In this document: piece by piece, positions 1 through 8,786 of the stretch
How positions within the stretch are numbered: position 1 is the stretch's first letter
How the letters are laid out: the number at the start of each line of letters is the position of its first letter
DNA from: Coemansia sp. RSA 1804
Lineage: Eukaryota > Kickxellomycota > Kickxellomycetes > Kickxellales > Kickxellaceae
DNA length: 10,706 nt
Direction: 5' to 3'
NCBI GenBank assembly: GCA_027578815.1
Contig: JANBTH010000845.1
Coordinates: forward strand, 1-10,706
The notes under the pieces: model-generated
Told to the model about the DNA's origin: nothing
The model's input: only the letters and a program-made list of their open reading frames with translations
The model's database searches: none
Program-made: the position numbers and the translations under genes

Positions 1-3000
1 TCAAACGCTGCGCCATTGACTGCGAGCTCTGTGGTTGGGAACCCGTCAGATCCCAACTCTGCCAAATGCGCTCCAACAGCTCCCTTTACCGGCTCCATCG
101 TGTCAACATCCATCCACTGTATCTCGTCGTCGTGTGTCTTGCACTCGCCGAGCAGCACTCTGCTTTCTGTCGGAATCATTCCGCACTGTCGCGCAATGTA
201 GATTCCAGTCAGAGCAGTGTCTCCTGTAATCATCACAGTGCGTGTCGAGCCGTGCTTGAGTTCAGCAATTGCCCGCTCGGTGTCGTCCTTAAGCATGTTT
301 TTGAACACAAGTAATCCAAGCAAATCGCATCCGCTCTCGAGCTCGTCCTGCGTAAGATCCTTGATGTGTGCAGGGTCGGCGACGTCTATTGTCTTGTGCG
401 CAAACGCCAGCACATAGCACCCTTCGCGCGCAAGTCTTGCACATGACTCGTCGTAGCTGCCTGGCACTGATTGGGCCCGCGAAAGTCCTTTGATCCGCTC
501 AAACGACCCCTTAACAAACACATGGAGTGTACCTGTGGCTTCGTCAAGAACAGTCACCGACATTGACGCCCGGGCGTGTACAAACTCAAAGCGCCGAACT
601 ACGTGAAGCTTACCAAATGTGCTTTCCTCTGATGGAATCACCGCATCCAGGTACTCGGGCGCAGAATCCATGGTTGCCTTTGATGCGCGGAACTGTTCAA
701 TGTCCACAGGATTTCCAATCAGCTGTCCATTCAGCTCTGTGACCGCATGGCAGCTCGCCACAGCCTGTTGGAAAAGCGTGCTGGTTTCTAGCAATCTGCT
801 CTCAAACGGTTCAAATGCACCAGCAGATGGATCAACGCACTGTCCACCGTAGAACTCGAGTCCCTCTCTCGTCAGCGTCCCTGTCTTGTCAAAGCAGAAC
901 ATCTGCACCTTGCCTGCAATCATGATCCGCTGTGGATCCACACAGTACACCTGCTTCTTGCGCAGACGCACCGCTGCAACCGACTGCCCAATAACCATTG
1001 CGGCTGGCAGGATAGGCGAGCAGAGCTGGCTCAGTGAAAACACTCCAAAGAACACAATGGCCGTGCTGTTGCCCTGGTAAAGGTACCCAGCCATGCCCAT
1101 GACAAACCCAGCGTACAGAACAAGAATAAAGATGACGATGCGCATCTGCTCGTTGAAGACAAAGGTGATCGGGTTCGGAAACAGGATTTTGCGCACAAGC
1201 TGCCCTTTCTCCGACATTGTGCCCGTGTGCCATACGAGAGCAAGCACGCGGTCGCTTTCCAGACTGTCTGTAGACCTTGCCACCGGCTGCACCTGCGACA
1301 CAATTGTGCCGGCAAAGAGCGTCGATATCTTGCCAGAACCAAAGTGATCGTAGTGCCCGTCGTCAATGTGTAGAGGGAACTTGCGAATCGGCAGGGGTTC
1401 TCCAGTCAACGACGACTCGTTCATAATTGCTGTGCCTGACAACAGGATGCAGTCGCACGACATGTGTGCACCCGATGCAATCTCTATAACATCGCCGGTT
1501 ACCAGATGTCTGGTTGTCATTGTAGTCCACTTGCCATCGCGCAGCACCATGACCTCCTCTTCCTGCTCAGCCATGCGTTTTAGACGCCGCTCGGACTGCA
1601 TGCGCAGTGCAACCTTGATGGTTGCCGATAAGAGGATTATTCCAGTGTCAACCAATCCGACCTGGTAGTACGCGTAAAAATAGAACGCCCAGAGGAAGAT
1701 GAACTGGTATATGTAGAAGAACCCAAAGAACTCGCGTGCAAACGCCTTAAAGATATTGGGCACCTTTACTTCAATAAAATTGGGTCCGACAAGCTCTTGT
1801 CGGCTAAACGCCTCTTCTGACGACAGACCCCGTGCCTGCTGAACAAGGCTGCGGTGGTTGGTGCCAAGGTCAAACTCAAAGGGCGCAAACTGGCCCGTCG
1901 AGCTGTCATAGATGTAGCGGGTGCACTGGTATGTGAAATAAGTGAGGTTTCCGCTGGTCACATCAACTCTGCACGTTGTGTAGTCTCTGTCCCTGCTAAG
2001 CGCAGCGATCAGCCTTTCGGTGAGCTGGTTGATGCGTTGCTGGATCCAGTTGATCTTTTCCTCAACAAGCTTTATGCTGTGCACGGGCCGGGTGATGCAC
2101 ACAAACTGGCCCTTGCAAGGCAGCGTCCGGATGCGAAAGTAGTTGCGAAAATGCGGTTTGACGATATACAGTGTAATGAGAATTATGAAGGTTATGCCCC
2201 ACACAAGCAGGAATGTGGCCAATTGAAGAAAATCGCTCTCGTATGACAGGCTGTAGGCAACACCGTGCCGCGAACCAGGAAGCGAGCCATAGTAGTCGGC
2301 CGTCCACACGCCCATGTAGCAGATCCACAGTATCGTGACAACAGCGATATACCACACGCATAATGTGCCAAAGATGTTGTTGGTGTAGCCAAAAAGTGTG
2401 ATCCCCTGGCCCAGCGACGCTGCTTGGTCACCAGCTGTCTTTGTTGACGATGCAGAGCGCTTTTCGGTAGCCAAATCGTCCTTGGATTCATTGCCAACAG
2501 AATGAGGTTTATTAATGACAGGTTTGGCAATGCCATCGTCGGGGTCTTCAGCACCCATCATGCTTGCTCCTTCAATCTCCTGGGCATCTGGACTGTTTGC
2601 CATTTTGGTTGCTGAGCGGATACTGCGCTCGGCCCAGTACTTGTACAAGGACCACATTACAAGAAATAGCGCTAGTGCTCCGTTTACAGAGAATGTAGCC
2701 AGCCAGTAGCTCTCGTTGTATTTGTAGTTCGGTGGCGGTGCGGCCGGACACTCGGCCCACACTGAGTCGATACCATCGCCAATCCACGAAGAACCCCAGA
2801 TGCCAACTGTCTTTGACTGGTCAGCTATGTCCGCCTGAGAACCGCAGGCGCTGCGAATATCAAACTTGGACTCCCATGGACGGAACCCGTATATTGTAAC
2901 ATTCGGAATGGTCATGCATGGAACAAGGTCTACGGCCTCGTCGGGAAGTTTTCTCCCGCTGCGCTTGCAGTGGCAGGGATTATTTGCCTGGATCTTGTCC

Positions 3001-3269
3001 GTGCATTGGCTGTGGCATTGGCCGTCTGCGCAAAATGTTTGCCCATCTGGACAAGACGGCTGCAGTGAGGATGGGCAGTTGCTGGTATCGGTGACACAGA
3101 GCCTGCTACACACAATGTCCTTCTTCTCCCGCAGCTTGCACTCGTTGCCATGAGCATCGTATCTGTTTACATCATGCCAGAGCTGGTTTGAGGTTACAGG
3201 CCGTGCACACAGAAGCACAGCAGTTGCCCAGAGAAGCAACAGCGCTATTGTCTGCGTCAGTCGTGACAT
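1..3269 (-). CDS. P5B-type P-type ATPase (ATP13A/Ypk9 family), N-terminal 1089 codons, runs off left edge
   Basis: The frame stays open from the ATG at 3269 to base 1, with no intron or frameshift. In order it shows: a signal peptide or anchor (about 8-22); a luminal/extracellular segment with 13 cysteines between C44 and C174 and glycosylation sequons at N123 and N185; hydrophobic spans at about 190-208, 303-321 and 350-370; the P5 motif GPN at 495-497 followed by M1/M2 (about 517-555); the actuator domain with TGE at 622-624; M3/M4 (about 711-760) with SPILP at 751-755; the phosphorylation motif DKTGT with catalytic D794; the nucleotide-domain motif KGS at K920; and MITGD ending at D1017. 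The family pumps substrates out of lysosomes, vacuoles or endosomes, and animal ATP13A2 exports polyamines. Family membership is clear from motif order, KGQLVR and LRKK before the P domain. The substrate cannot be told, because SPILP replaces the usual PPALP. The hinge GDGxND and M5-M10 lie outside the window. M1 is chosen because it begins the signal peptide; the next in-frame Met is residue 119. Confidence 0.93.
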   Translation of the reverse strand, partial: MSRLTQTIALLLLWATAVLLCARPVTSNQLWHDVNRYDAHGNECKLREKKDIVCSRLCVTDTSNCPSSLQPSCPDGQTFCADGQCHSQCTDKIQANNPCHCKRSGRKLPDEAVDLVPCMTIPNVTIYGFRPWESKFDIRSACGSQADIADQSKTVGIWGSSWIGDGIDSVWAECPAAPPPNYKYNESYWLATFSVNGALALFLVMWSLYKYWAERSIRSATKMANSPDAQEIEGASMMGAEDPDDGIAKPVINKPHSVGNESKDDLATEKRSASSTKTAGDQAASLGQGITLFGYTNNIFGTLCVWYIAVVTILWICYMGVWTADYYGSLPGSRHGVAYSLSYESDFLQLATFLLVWGITFIILITLYIVKPHFRNYFRIRTLPCKGQFVCITRPVHSIKLVEEKINWIQQRINQLTERLIAALSRDRDYTTCRVDVTSGNLTYFTYQCTRYIYDSSTGQFAPFEFDLGTNHRSLVQQARGLSSEEAFSRQELVGPNFIEVKVPNIFKAFAREFFGFFYIYQFIFLWAFYFYAYYQVGLVDTGIILLSATIKVALRMQSERRLKRMAEQEEEVMVLRDGKWTTMTTRHLVTGDVIEIASGAHMSCDCILLSGTAIMNESSLTGEPLPIRKFPLHIDDGHYDHFGSGKISTLFAGTIVSQVQPVARSTDSLESDRVLALVWHTGTMSEKGQLVRKILFPNPITFVFNEQMRIVIFILVLYAGFVMGMAGYLYQGNSTAIVFFGVFSLSQLCSPILPAAMVIGQSVAAVRLRKKQVYCVDPQRIMIAGKVQMFCFDKTGTLTREGLEFYGGQCVDPSAGAFEPFESRLLETSTLFQQAVASCHAVTELNGQLIGNPVDIEQFRASKATMDSAPEYLDAVIPSEESTFGKLHVVRRFEFVHARASMSVTVLDEATGTLHVFVKGSFERIKGLSRAQSVPGSYDESCARLAREGCYVLAFAHKTIDVADPAHIKDLTQDELESGCDLLGLLVFKNMLKDDTERAIAELKHGSTRTVMITGDTALTGIYIARQCGMIPTESRVLLGECKTHDDEIQWMDVDTMEPVKGAVGAHLAELGSDGFPTTELAVNGAAF

Positions 3270-4433
3270 TGGTAAAAGAAAACTTAACACCCAGTCAAAT
3301 ATATTATATAAGCGAGGTAGAAAAGTATAAAGAGATAAAGAAAAAAAAAGATAATTTGAAGGTTGCCAGAAAAATGAGAAGAGGCGGCCGTGGCAATTGT
3401 TCACACCTTTTTTTTAAAGAAAATTTCGACAAGAATACAGACTAGCATATGAAAGATTGATTAATCGACCGAGACGCGGAGCCAGAGCGATTTAAATAAT
3501 GTTTTAATGCTATGGCCTGTCAGCTAGCAAACAACCCTCTCGCCCACATGGCTGTGCATTCCATTGAGTGTTGCGAGAAAAGTAAAGGAAGGGGGACTGC
3601 TGGATAATTCGGCTCTTTTTTATTGATTGGGGTGCGAGTTCCTTTTTTATCTCTGATAAACACGATAATGTTCTATAGAATATCGACTAGCATATTTTCG
3701 ATTCTTTAATACATTGAAAAAGGCAAATAGTTTTATGCACCAGTTTCCCCAGAATATATTTGATTATGTAGCAATAATACGCGCACTAACGAGAATGCTA
3801 AAAAAAGTGAAAGAGAGTGAGGAGCGGAGCGTTGGACATGCCAAATATCGCCGCAACATGAGGTTGTGAAAATCAACAGATAAGGCCGAACAGTCAGTTG
3901 GTTGACGTTGTTAATGGCAAGACATTGAATTGTGTTGGGGGAGCTTGAAAGAACTCCATACCGATTTGACTGAGCGCGTTTGATTGTCCAAGATTAGAGG
4001 CGCGACTCAAGTTTATTAACATGTGGATCAAGACGTCATTCGCAGAGATCATTAAAAATACGAAATATGATAAACGAAAAATAAAAAAACAGGTTTTCTG
4101 AAAAGGTGACTGGCACCCATATACAAGCGCTGATTTCAAAAACACGCAGTCAGGCCATTCCAGTGTTTTGCATCACCAAAAGTCAACAGATCTTTTTATT
4201 CACCGAATTGTTTTTTATTTACTTGTTGACAAAACTCTTGTTTCTGTTGTCGTTTCTGCCATTTTTGATGATGATGATGCTGTCATGACGAGCCCTAGTT
4301 CTTTATTTCATCGTCTCTTTCTTTCATGTTTATACACTCCTTCAATGCTCTATCTATATTAATACCATCTGTCAGCCATTTCATTTAAGCAACACCACAG
4401 AGAACAATCCGACCGCTATCTGAAAAGGGAAAA
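3270..4433. other. Divergent intergenic region between the ATPase and CTC1, no supported gene
   Basis: This 1.16-kb AT-rich spacer separates two divergently transcribed genes, so it should hold both promoters. I see no tRNA, snRNA or rRNA signature and no ORF with recognisable protein features. Visible items are A- and T-rich tracts (for example an A run at about 3340-3348), an 11-base direct repeat GACTAGCATAT at 3440-3450 and 3685-3695, a GACGTCAT element resembling an ATF/CREB site at 4032-4039, a short GATGATGATGATG run at about 4267-4279, and TATA-like sequence at 4350-4361 that could serve CTC1. None of these is strong enough to assign a function. Confidence 0.6.
3304..3310 (-). promoter_or_regulatory. 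Possible TATA element of the P5B ATPase gene
   Basis: On the minus strand this reads TATATAA, within a longer run of alternating A and T, with its downstream end about 35 bases before the ATPase ATG at 3269. The position would give a very short leader. In AT-rich spacer such a motif is easily met by chance, so this is a position-based inference only. Confidence 0.3.
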
Positions 4434-7400
4434 ATGGACCAGTCGCCATTGGTCCATGTATTTAGTCTTTACAAATTGCGCAGCACAGCTAGTACAGAAT
4501 GTAGTTCAGAGACTTGCGGAGCTTTATTAGGAAGGTTTCGAGTAGCAGAACATACTGAGAAATACCCAACCACACCTCCTTTCCATATACCTGCAGGCGG
4601 CCTTGTTTTCAGAGATTTATACGGTCAGAACCACGCTTTGTTAAACGACGCAAGTAATGGTCTAACAGCCAAAGGAGTCGATGAGATTCGTTGCGAAGTT
4701 CTTTGCTCCCAACCTAGTTGGTTTTCTGCCGATATAATGGTTCTGCTCACGCATTGGCGCTATATACCGCCGCCATCGACACTCAGGGGTCAGGAATCAG
4801 CTGCCTGGGCTTATATTGAAGTGCTTTCTTCGCCAATACTCATTCCTTCCACGTTACATCCTCCAAGAACTAAACGTCCGTTATCCTGGTGGATAGAAAA
4901 TCAGATATATCCCGATGCCGATGTTGAGAAACATTTTATAGAGACATTCCGTGCACTGCCACAAGATACAATTGACTCTGTTGCCCAGCTACTGGAGAGA
5001 CAAAGAGACAAGCAAGGAGAACTTCAAGTACGTGGCAGAGATAGCGATGTGGAGATATCCGACTCTAGCCTGGAATTTGACATATACCCAGAGGGCCAAA
5101 AAAGAAGGAGAAGAAGAAAGAAGCATAAAGGTAACTCTGACGGCAACAACAATGTGGTATCAATCATGGGGCGTATAGCAGCAATAAGCTCATTAATTGG
5201 CCCCGCTTCCAGCAACGAGGCTGATAATGTGGTAAAGTTCTTGGTTGACATTGAGATTAACACAGCAGCAATGTGTGGCATTACTAGCAACACAACGGTC
5301 TATAGAGACACCGAGAGGGTTCAGTTGACCCGTGCACCTGTGCTTGTTACTGGCAGTCGCTTTCTTGGCTTGTTTGCTTCGCTGTGTGTGGATGATTCGG
5401 TGTTTGCGACTCGTTTGAATGCAGTAACGATCTACACTGATAACTTAAAGGCAGAGCCGGTATTTACGACCTCTGAGACCTCAGAGATCCTGAAGGTTGA
5501 TGGCTTTGAGTGCCTAAATCATAGCCATACAAACCATCTGCGCTCTTCACAGGCCTCATTTAGTCAAGCATCGCAGGAAGCTCTTCTTGCTAGCATTTCC
5601 ACGGATGGATTCAGAAGCGATAGTCGCAGCAATGTTGACCACAATAGCTTGGCTGGGAAGTCACAGACGGCAGCCGGTCAGGAAACACATGCGCTTGGAT
5701 CCAACAACGCTCAGTCCCAGCACCAATGCCAATCATCTAATGACATGCATCTGCTGGTTAACAAAGGAAGGCTGGAGAGCTACTCTGGCGAAATAACTAA
5801 TGTTGTTGACTTTATGCTAGGAATATACGTCATTGACAATGCTCACCTGCTGATGCTAACATACTGGCCGCTTCTCACGCCGCTTACCCCGTTGCGTCGA
5901 GGAACTCGTGTGACATTAGACAACGTCCATGTTATATTGCTATCCAACTCAAGATGCTACAACTGGACGTTGTTTGAAAAGGCATCAGGTCTACAGCAAC
6001 AAGCAACTTCCGCAACCAAAGAGGAGAACCGCGTTCTGGTTTTTGGTGCTTGCGCACGGACTCTGGTTCGTATCACTGAGTTTCCAACCAACAGTAGCCC
6101 ATGTGAACTGCCGTGCATTCTCGATCGCTCTCTTGTGGCAGCAGTGGTGGGCGGATCACTGGGACTGGTTCATATGATTGAAAGCGTCGAAGCGTTCTGG
6201 AATTTGCAATCAAAGTTTTCTGCTGGTTTGAGGGACAGAGGAAAGAAGAGCGACGAGGCTAATGAGCTTTGTTTGAACTCGTTGCAGCTTGTTAAAATTG
6301 CGTTGAAATTGACAAAAGTACATACTGATTTCCGTATGGATCAAAATGTGCCTACACGTAATTTATGTGCCGAGTTTTTGAATCACCAAAAGAGCTGCTG
6401 TGTCGATGCAACCACATCTCCAGAGCCTATGAGGGCGGTTTCGCTGCGGAGCATTATACAACGATTCGTCGATTGGCAAACCCGCCATAAAACAATAAAC
6501 GGTTTGGATTCAAAAAGCGGGGGTGAAAATACATCGGCCTCAGAAAATCAGATAAGGAGTGGTGGTGGGAATGAGGCGCAGGTGGTCAAGGTGTATCCGC
6601 CAAGTCTTCAGCTGGAAGGGATTCCTATTCTAGGTCGGGTCATTATTAATGATCGTGGAAGCGTATACCTCCAAGATGATACAGGTACCATCAAGATTCT
6701 GCCACATTTTGGATTTGGAAGAAGCAAAGAGATGACCGAAAATTACCCGACCTTCCCTAGCCAACGGCACATTGGCCATATATACGTCTGGAGCAGCTGG
6801 TGCTTTCTCAGTGAGCAAATTGACGTTGGTAGCATTATTGGAAAGGATGAAAGAAGGAGACCTGCAAGCATGATGCTTGCACCTGCTGATTCGGTGTTTA
6901 GCCTTGTGTACGCATCGGTGTCTGATCCACATGTGCTATATGAGGATCATACATTTGGGGGCGTTAGTGGCTATAGCAACACATCACAATTTGAGAGAGA
7001 GAAAGGCAGCGGTTCTTTCCTGAGCCGTCTAGATTCGGAAGCCATGGCTCAATGTTTTGTATTTATCGTGCGTTCGGCAAAATCTCAGCTATATCCTTCG
7101 AAAACAAAAGCCCACGGGTTTCAGGTAAAGGTGGCGGTTTCTGGAGTAGCACTTAAAGCTGGCCTTTACCAATTCCATCCACAATTTGCACCACAAGAAC
7201 AGCCGGTAGGCAGTTCCGAAAAAGTGCTGGATATTGGTTGTGTTGATGAGAAGGATCTAGACGAGTGCATTTTGATACTATCGCTTGATGAGATTCCAGC
7301 ACTTTTGGAGCCAGATACTGCGTATATCGTGTGTATACATGATTCAGCACTCACTGGTAAAATCGATGAAAGAAAGGTCATGAATGGAGGAAGATTGGCT

Positions 7401-8786
7401 TCTGGAACCGGGTCGGCTCTATGTATCAAGATTGGCAAGTATGACCATCTACACCCTGTAAATATCACCATGAGCAGCCCATCCAGAGACGCCGAGCAAG
7501 TGGTGTTTGGCGTGCCCAGACTCAGCGATGATTTGTTTGATTTGCCGTATATCACATCACATGCAGCGTCAGATTACGTGTTCAATATGGTTACAATGAA
7601 CAGTACTGTTTACTCTGTGCGCGACATTCATAGGTATTGCTCAGAGGCTTCTGATTCAAAACTAAAAACTGGGAAACTTGTCTCTGTGACTGGCGTTATT
7701 TTGAAGAGAGAATTACTGGAAGCAGCAGCATTTGAGGATATTGCCACCTCCAAACTTGAGTCCGTTTCTTCCGAAACATCCACCCGACAAACGCAAGTCA
7801 CTGGATGTTTTAAAACCCTTTTTGTTCTCCAGGACCACGTTGATGCCACACATACCATCTCTCTGTACATAAACCTGACGAGCTTTTCACATCCGCTTGG
7901 TCTTATTCCTGGTTCGCGCGTCATTGTTCGAAATGTAGCACCAACTATTTCGCACTCAACAGGGAAGGCGTACTTGTCCGCCACTGCTATCTCAAGCATC
8001 CAAGCAGCCTTGATAAACATGGCATCGGCAAATCGTAGAGATGAGGCGGTTACAAAATCAAGCCGCTGGTCTGCAAGTCAATACGCAGAGGTTGTGGATG
8101 TCCCGTTTATTGGACATCTTTATTCCCGGCACAGCCTTTGGAATCGTAAACTGCATTTATCGGGGTGCTATATCGACAATGTTTCTAGCATCCAGATCAT
8201 TATCGTTTGCGCAAAGTGCGGCCAAACCGTTTGCAGCATGCAGTGCTGCTGTGGCTCAAAGACCCCCAAGATACTAAAAAGTCTGGTAGCGTCTGGTCCT
8301 CAGCGAAGAAAAGATGTGTATGCTGATATCAGTTTAACAGCCCAGATATCGGATGGAAGCGGCATTGCGCTGGTAGCTGTTTCTGATGCGGATGCGCTGT
8401 GTGAGCTGCTACAGCTACCACCGCAGGACCTCGAGTCTGTGTACCAGGCTGCCGCACAGTCTTCTGACGGAAAGCTGGTGTGGAAGCAGCGGAGTAGGCA
8501 GGACGGAGCTATCCAGTTGACCGGAGCACAAGATCTGCTTGGAGTCGCGGCGACCACAGTTACAAAGTCGACAGTGCTGCGCATTGAAGGAGTTCTGCAG
8601 AGCACCGAAGCAGTGACAGCGGATGAAGCGGTGATGCGGCCCATTGTGAAACAAACCGTCCGTCTTGGCGGTCGAGACTGCACAGTCAACAGATATGCGA
8701 CTGCCACAATATTGGCACTCAAAATGAGCCGCATGACCGCAGCAGAATGGAGCTGGAAGCTGATAGAAAGTCTGGCGGTGATTTGA
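4434..8786 (+). CDS. CTC1: CTC1 homologue, large OB-fold subunit of the CST telomere complex
   Basis: This is a single 1450-codon frame whose ATG has a good context (A at -3, G at +4). CTC1 joins STN1 and TEN1 in CST, which binds single-stranded telomeric DNA and recruits polymerase alpha-primase for C-strand fill-in. The match to animal CTC1 is by ordered local signatures recalled from the human protein: WRYIPPP at 108-114 (human WSYLPP); SYSGEIT at 449-455 (human SYSGAVT), then a G-Y-x-x-D pattern and a VH near the end of that fold; an OB strand block at about 727-800; SVRDI then SVTGVIL; LGLIPGSRV at 1155-1163 (human LGLLPGARV); a zinc-ribbon-like C1259-x2-C1262-x4-C1267-x3-C1271 next to the human VCAYC position; and SDGSG at 1306-1310 (human EDGTA). 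It is longer than human CTC1 (about 1217 residues) because of linkers at roughly 190-240 and 360-445. The first linker holds a basic run at 223-232 that is probably a nuclear signal. Alternatives (RPA1, POT1, Cdc13) fit the motif order less well. Confidence 0.88.
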   Translation: MDQSPLVHVFSLYKLRSTASTECSSETCGALLGRFRVAEHTEKYPTTPPFHIPAGGLVFRDLYGQNHALLNDASNGLTAKGVDEIRCEVLCSQPSWFSADIMVLLTHWRYIPPPSTLRGQESAAWAYIEVLSSPILIPSTLHPPRTKRPLSWWIENQIYPDADVEKHFIETFRALPQDTIDSVAQLLERQRDKQGELQVRGRDSDVEISDSSLEFDIYPEGQKRRRRRKKHKGNSDGNNNVVSIMGRIAAISSLIGPASSNEADNVVKFLVDIEINTAAMCGITSNTTVYRDTERVQLTRAPVLVTGSRFLGLFASLCVDDSVFATRLNAVTIYTDNLKAEPVFTTSETSEILKVDGFECLNHSHTNHLRSSQASFSQASQEALLASISTDGFRSDSRSNVDHNSLAGKSQTAAGQETHALGSNNAQSQHQCQSSNDMHLLVNKGRLESYSGEITNVVDFMLGIYVIDNAHLLMLTYWPLLTPLTPLRRGTRVTLDNVHVILLSNSRCYNWTLFEKASGLQQQATSATKEENRVLVFGACARTLVRITEFPTNSSPCELPCILDRSLVAAVVGGSLGLVHMIESVEAFWNLQSKFSAGLRDRGKKSDEANELCLNSLQLVKIALKLTKVHTDFRMDQNVPTRNLCAEFLNHQKSCCVDATTSPEPMRAVSLRSIIQRFVDWQTRHKTINGLDSKSGGENTSASENQIRSGGGNEAQVVKVYPPSLQLEGIPILGRVIINDRGSVYLQDDTGTIKILPHFGFGRSKEMTENYPTFPSQRHIGHIYVWSSWCFLSEQIDVGSIIGKDERRRPASMMLAPADSVFSLVYASVSDPHVLYEDHTFGGVSGYSNTSQFEREKGSGSFLSRLDSEAMAQCFVFIVRSAKSQLYPSKTKAHGFQVKVAVSGVALKAGLYQFHPQFAPQEQPVGSSEKVLDIGCVDEKDLDECILILSLDEIPALLEPDTAYIVCIHDSALTGKIDERKVMNGGRLASGTGSALCIKIGKYDHLHPVNITMSSPSRDAEQVVFGVPRLSDDLFDLPYITSHAASDYVFNMVTMNSTVYSVRDIHRYCSEASDSKLKTGKLVSVTGVILKRELLEAAAFEDIATSKLESVSSETSTRQTQVTGCFKTLFVLQDHVDATHTISLYINLTSFSHPLGLIPGSRVIVRNVAPTISHSTGKAYLSATAISSIQAALINMASANRRDEAVTKSSRWSASQYAEVVDVPFIGHLYSRHSLWNRKLHLSGCYIDNVSSIQIIIVCAKCGQTVCSMQCCCGSKTPKILKSLVASGPQRRKDVYADISLTAQISDGSGIALVAVSDADALCELLQLPPQDLESVYQAAAQSSDGKLVWKQRSRQDGAIQLTGAQDLLGVAATTVTKSTVLRIEGVLQSTEAVTADEAVMRPIVKQTVRLGGRDCTVNRYATATILALKMSRMTAAEWSWKLIESLAVI

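Noticed and set aside
1..3269. Possible pseudogene status of the ATPase because of altered signature motifs
   Set aside because: The frame is intact over 1089 codons, and the catalytic Asp, the actuator Glu, KGQLVR and TGD are all kept.
3894..4145. Minus-strand 83-codon ORF in the divergent spacer
   Set aside because: No recognisable family, domain or composition typical of the neighbouring genes; the length is expected by chance in over 1 kb of spacer.
4106..4288. Plus-strand 60-codon hydrophobic ORF just upstream of CTC1
   Set aside because: Its hydrophobicity comes from T-rich DNA and its C-terminal Met run from a GATG microsatellite; it shows no family features.
3270..4433. Apparent excess of HGATAR (GATA-factor) sites in the divergent spacer
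   Set aside because: About nine sites by eye on both strands, which is not clearly above what AT-rich sequence of this length would give.
8300..8734. Minus-strand ORF of 144 codons inside CTC1
   Set aside because: Antisense shadow of a conserved CTC1 region (SDGSG and following), with Ser/Arg/Ala-rich composition typical of such shadows.
4434..8786. Identification of the large OB protein as RPA1, POT1 or Cdc13
   Set aside because: RPA1 is much shorter and has different DNA-binding-domain motifs, POT1 lacks the C-terminal cysteine cluster in this arrangement, and the ordered local matches are specific to CTC1.
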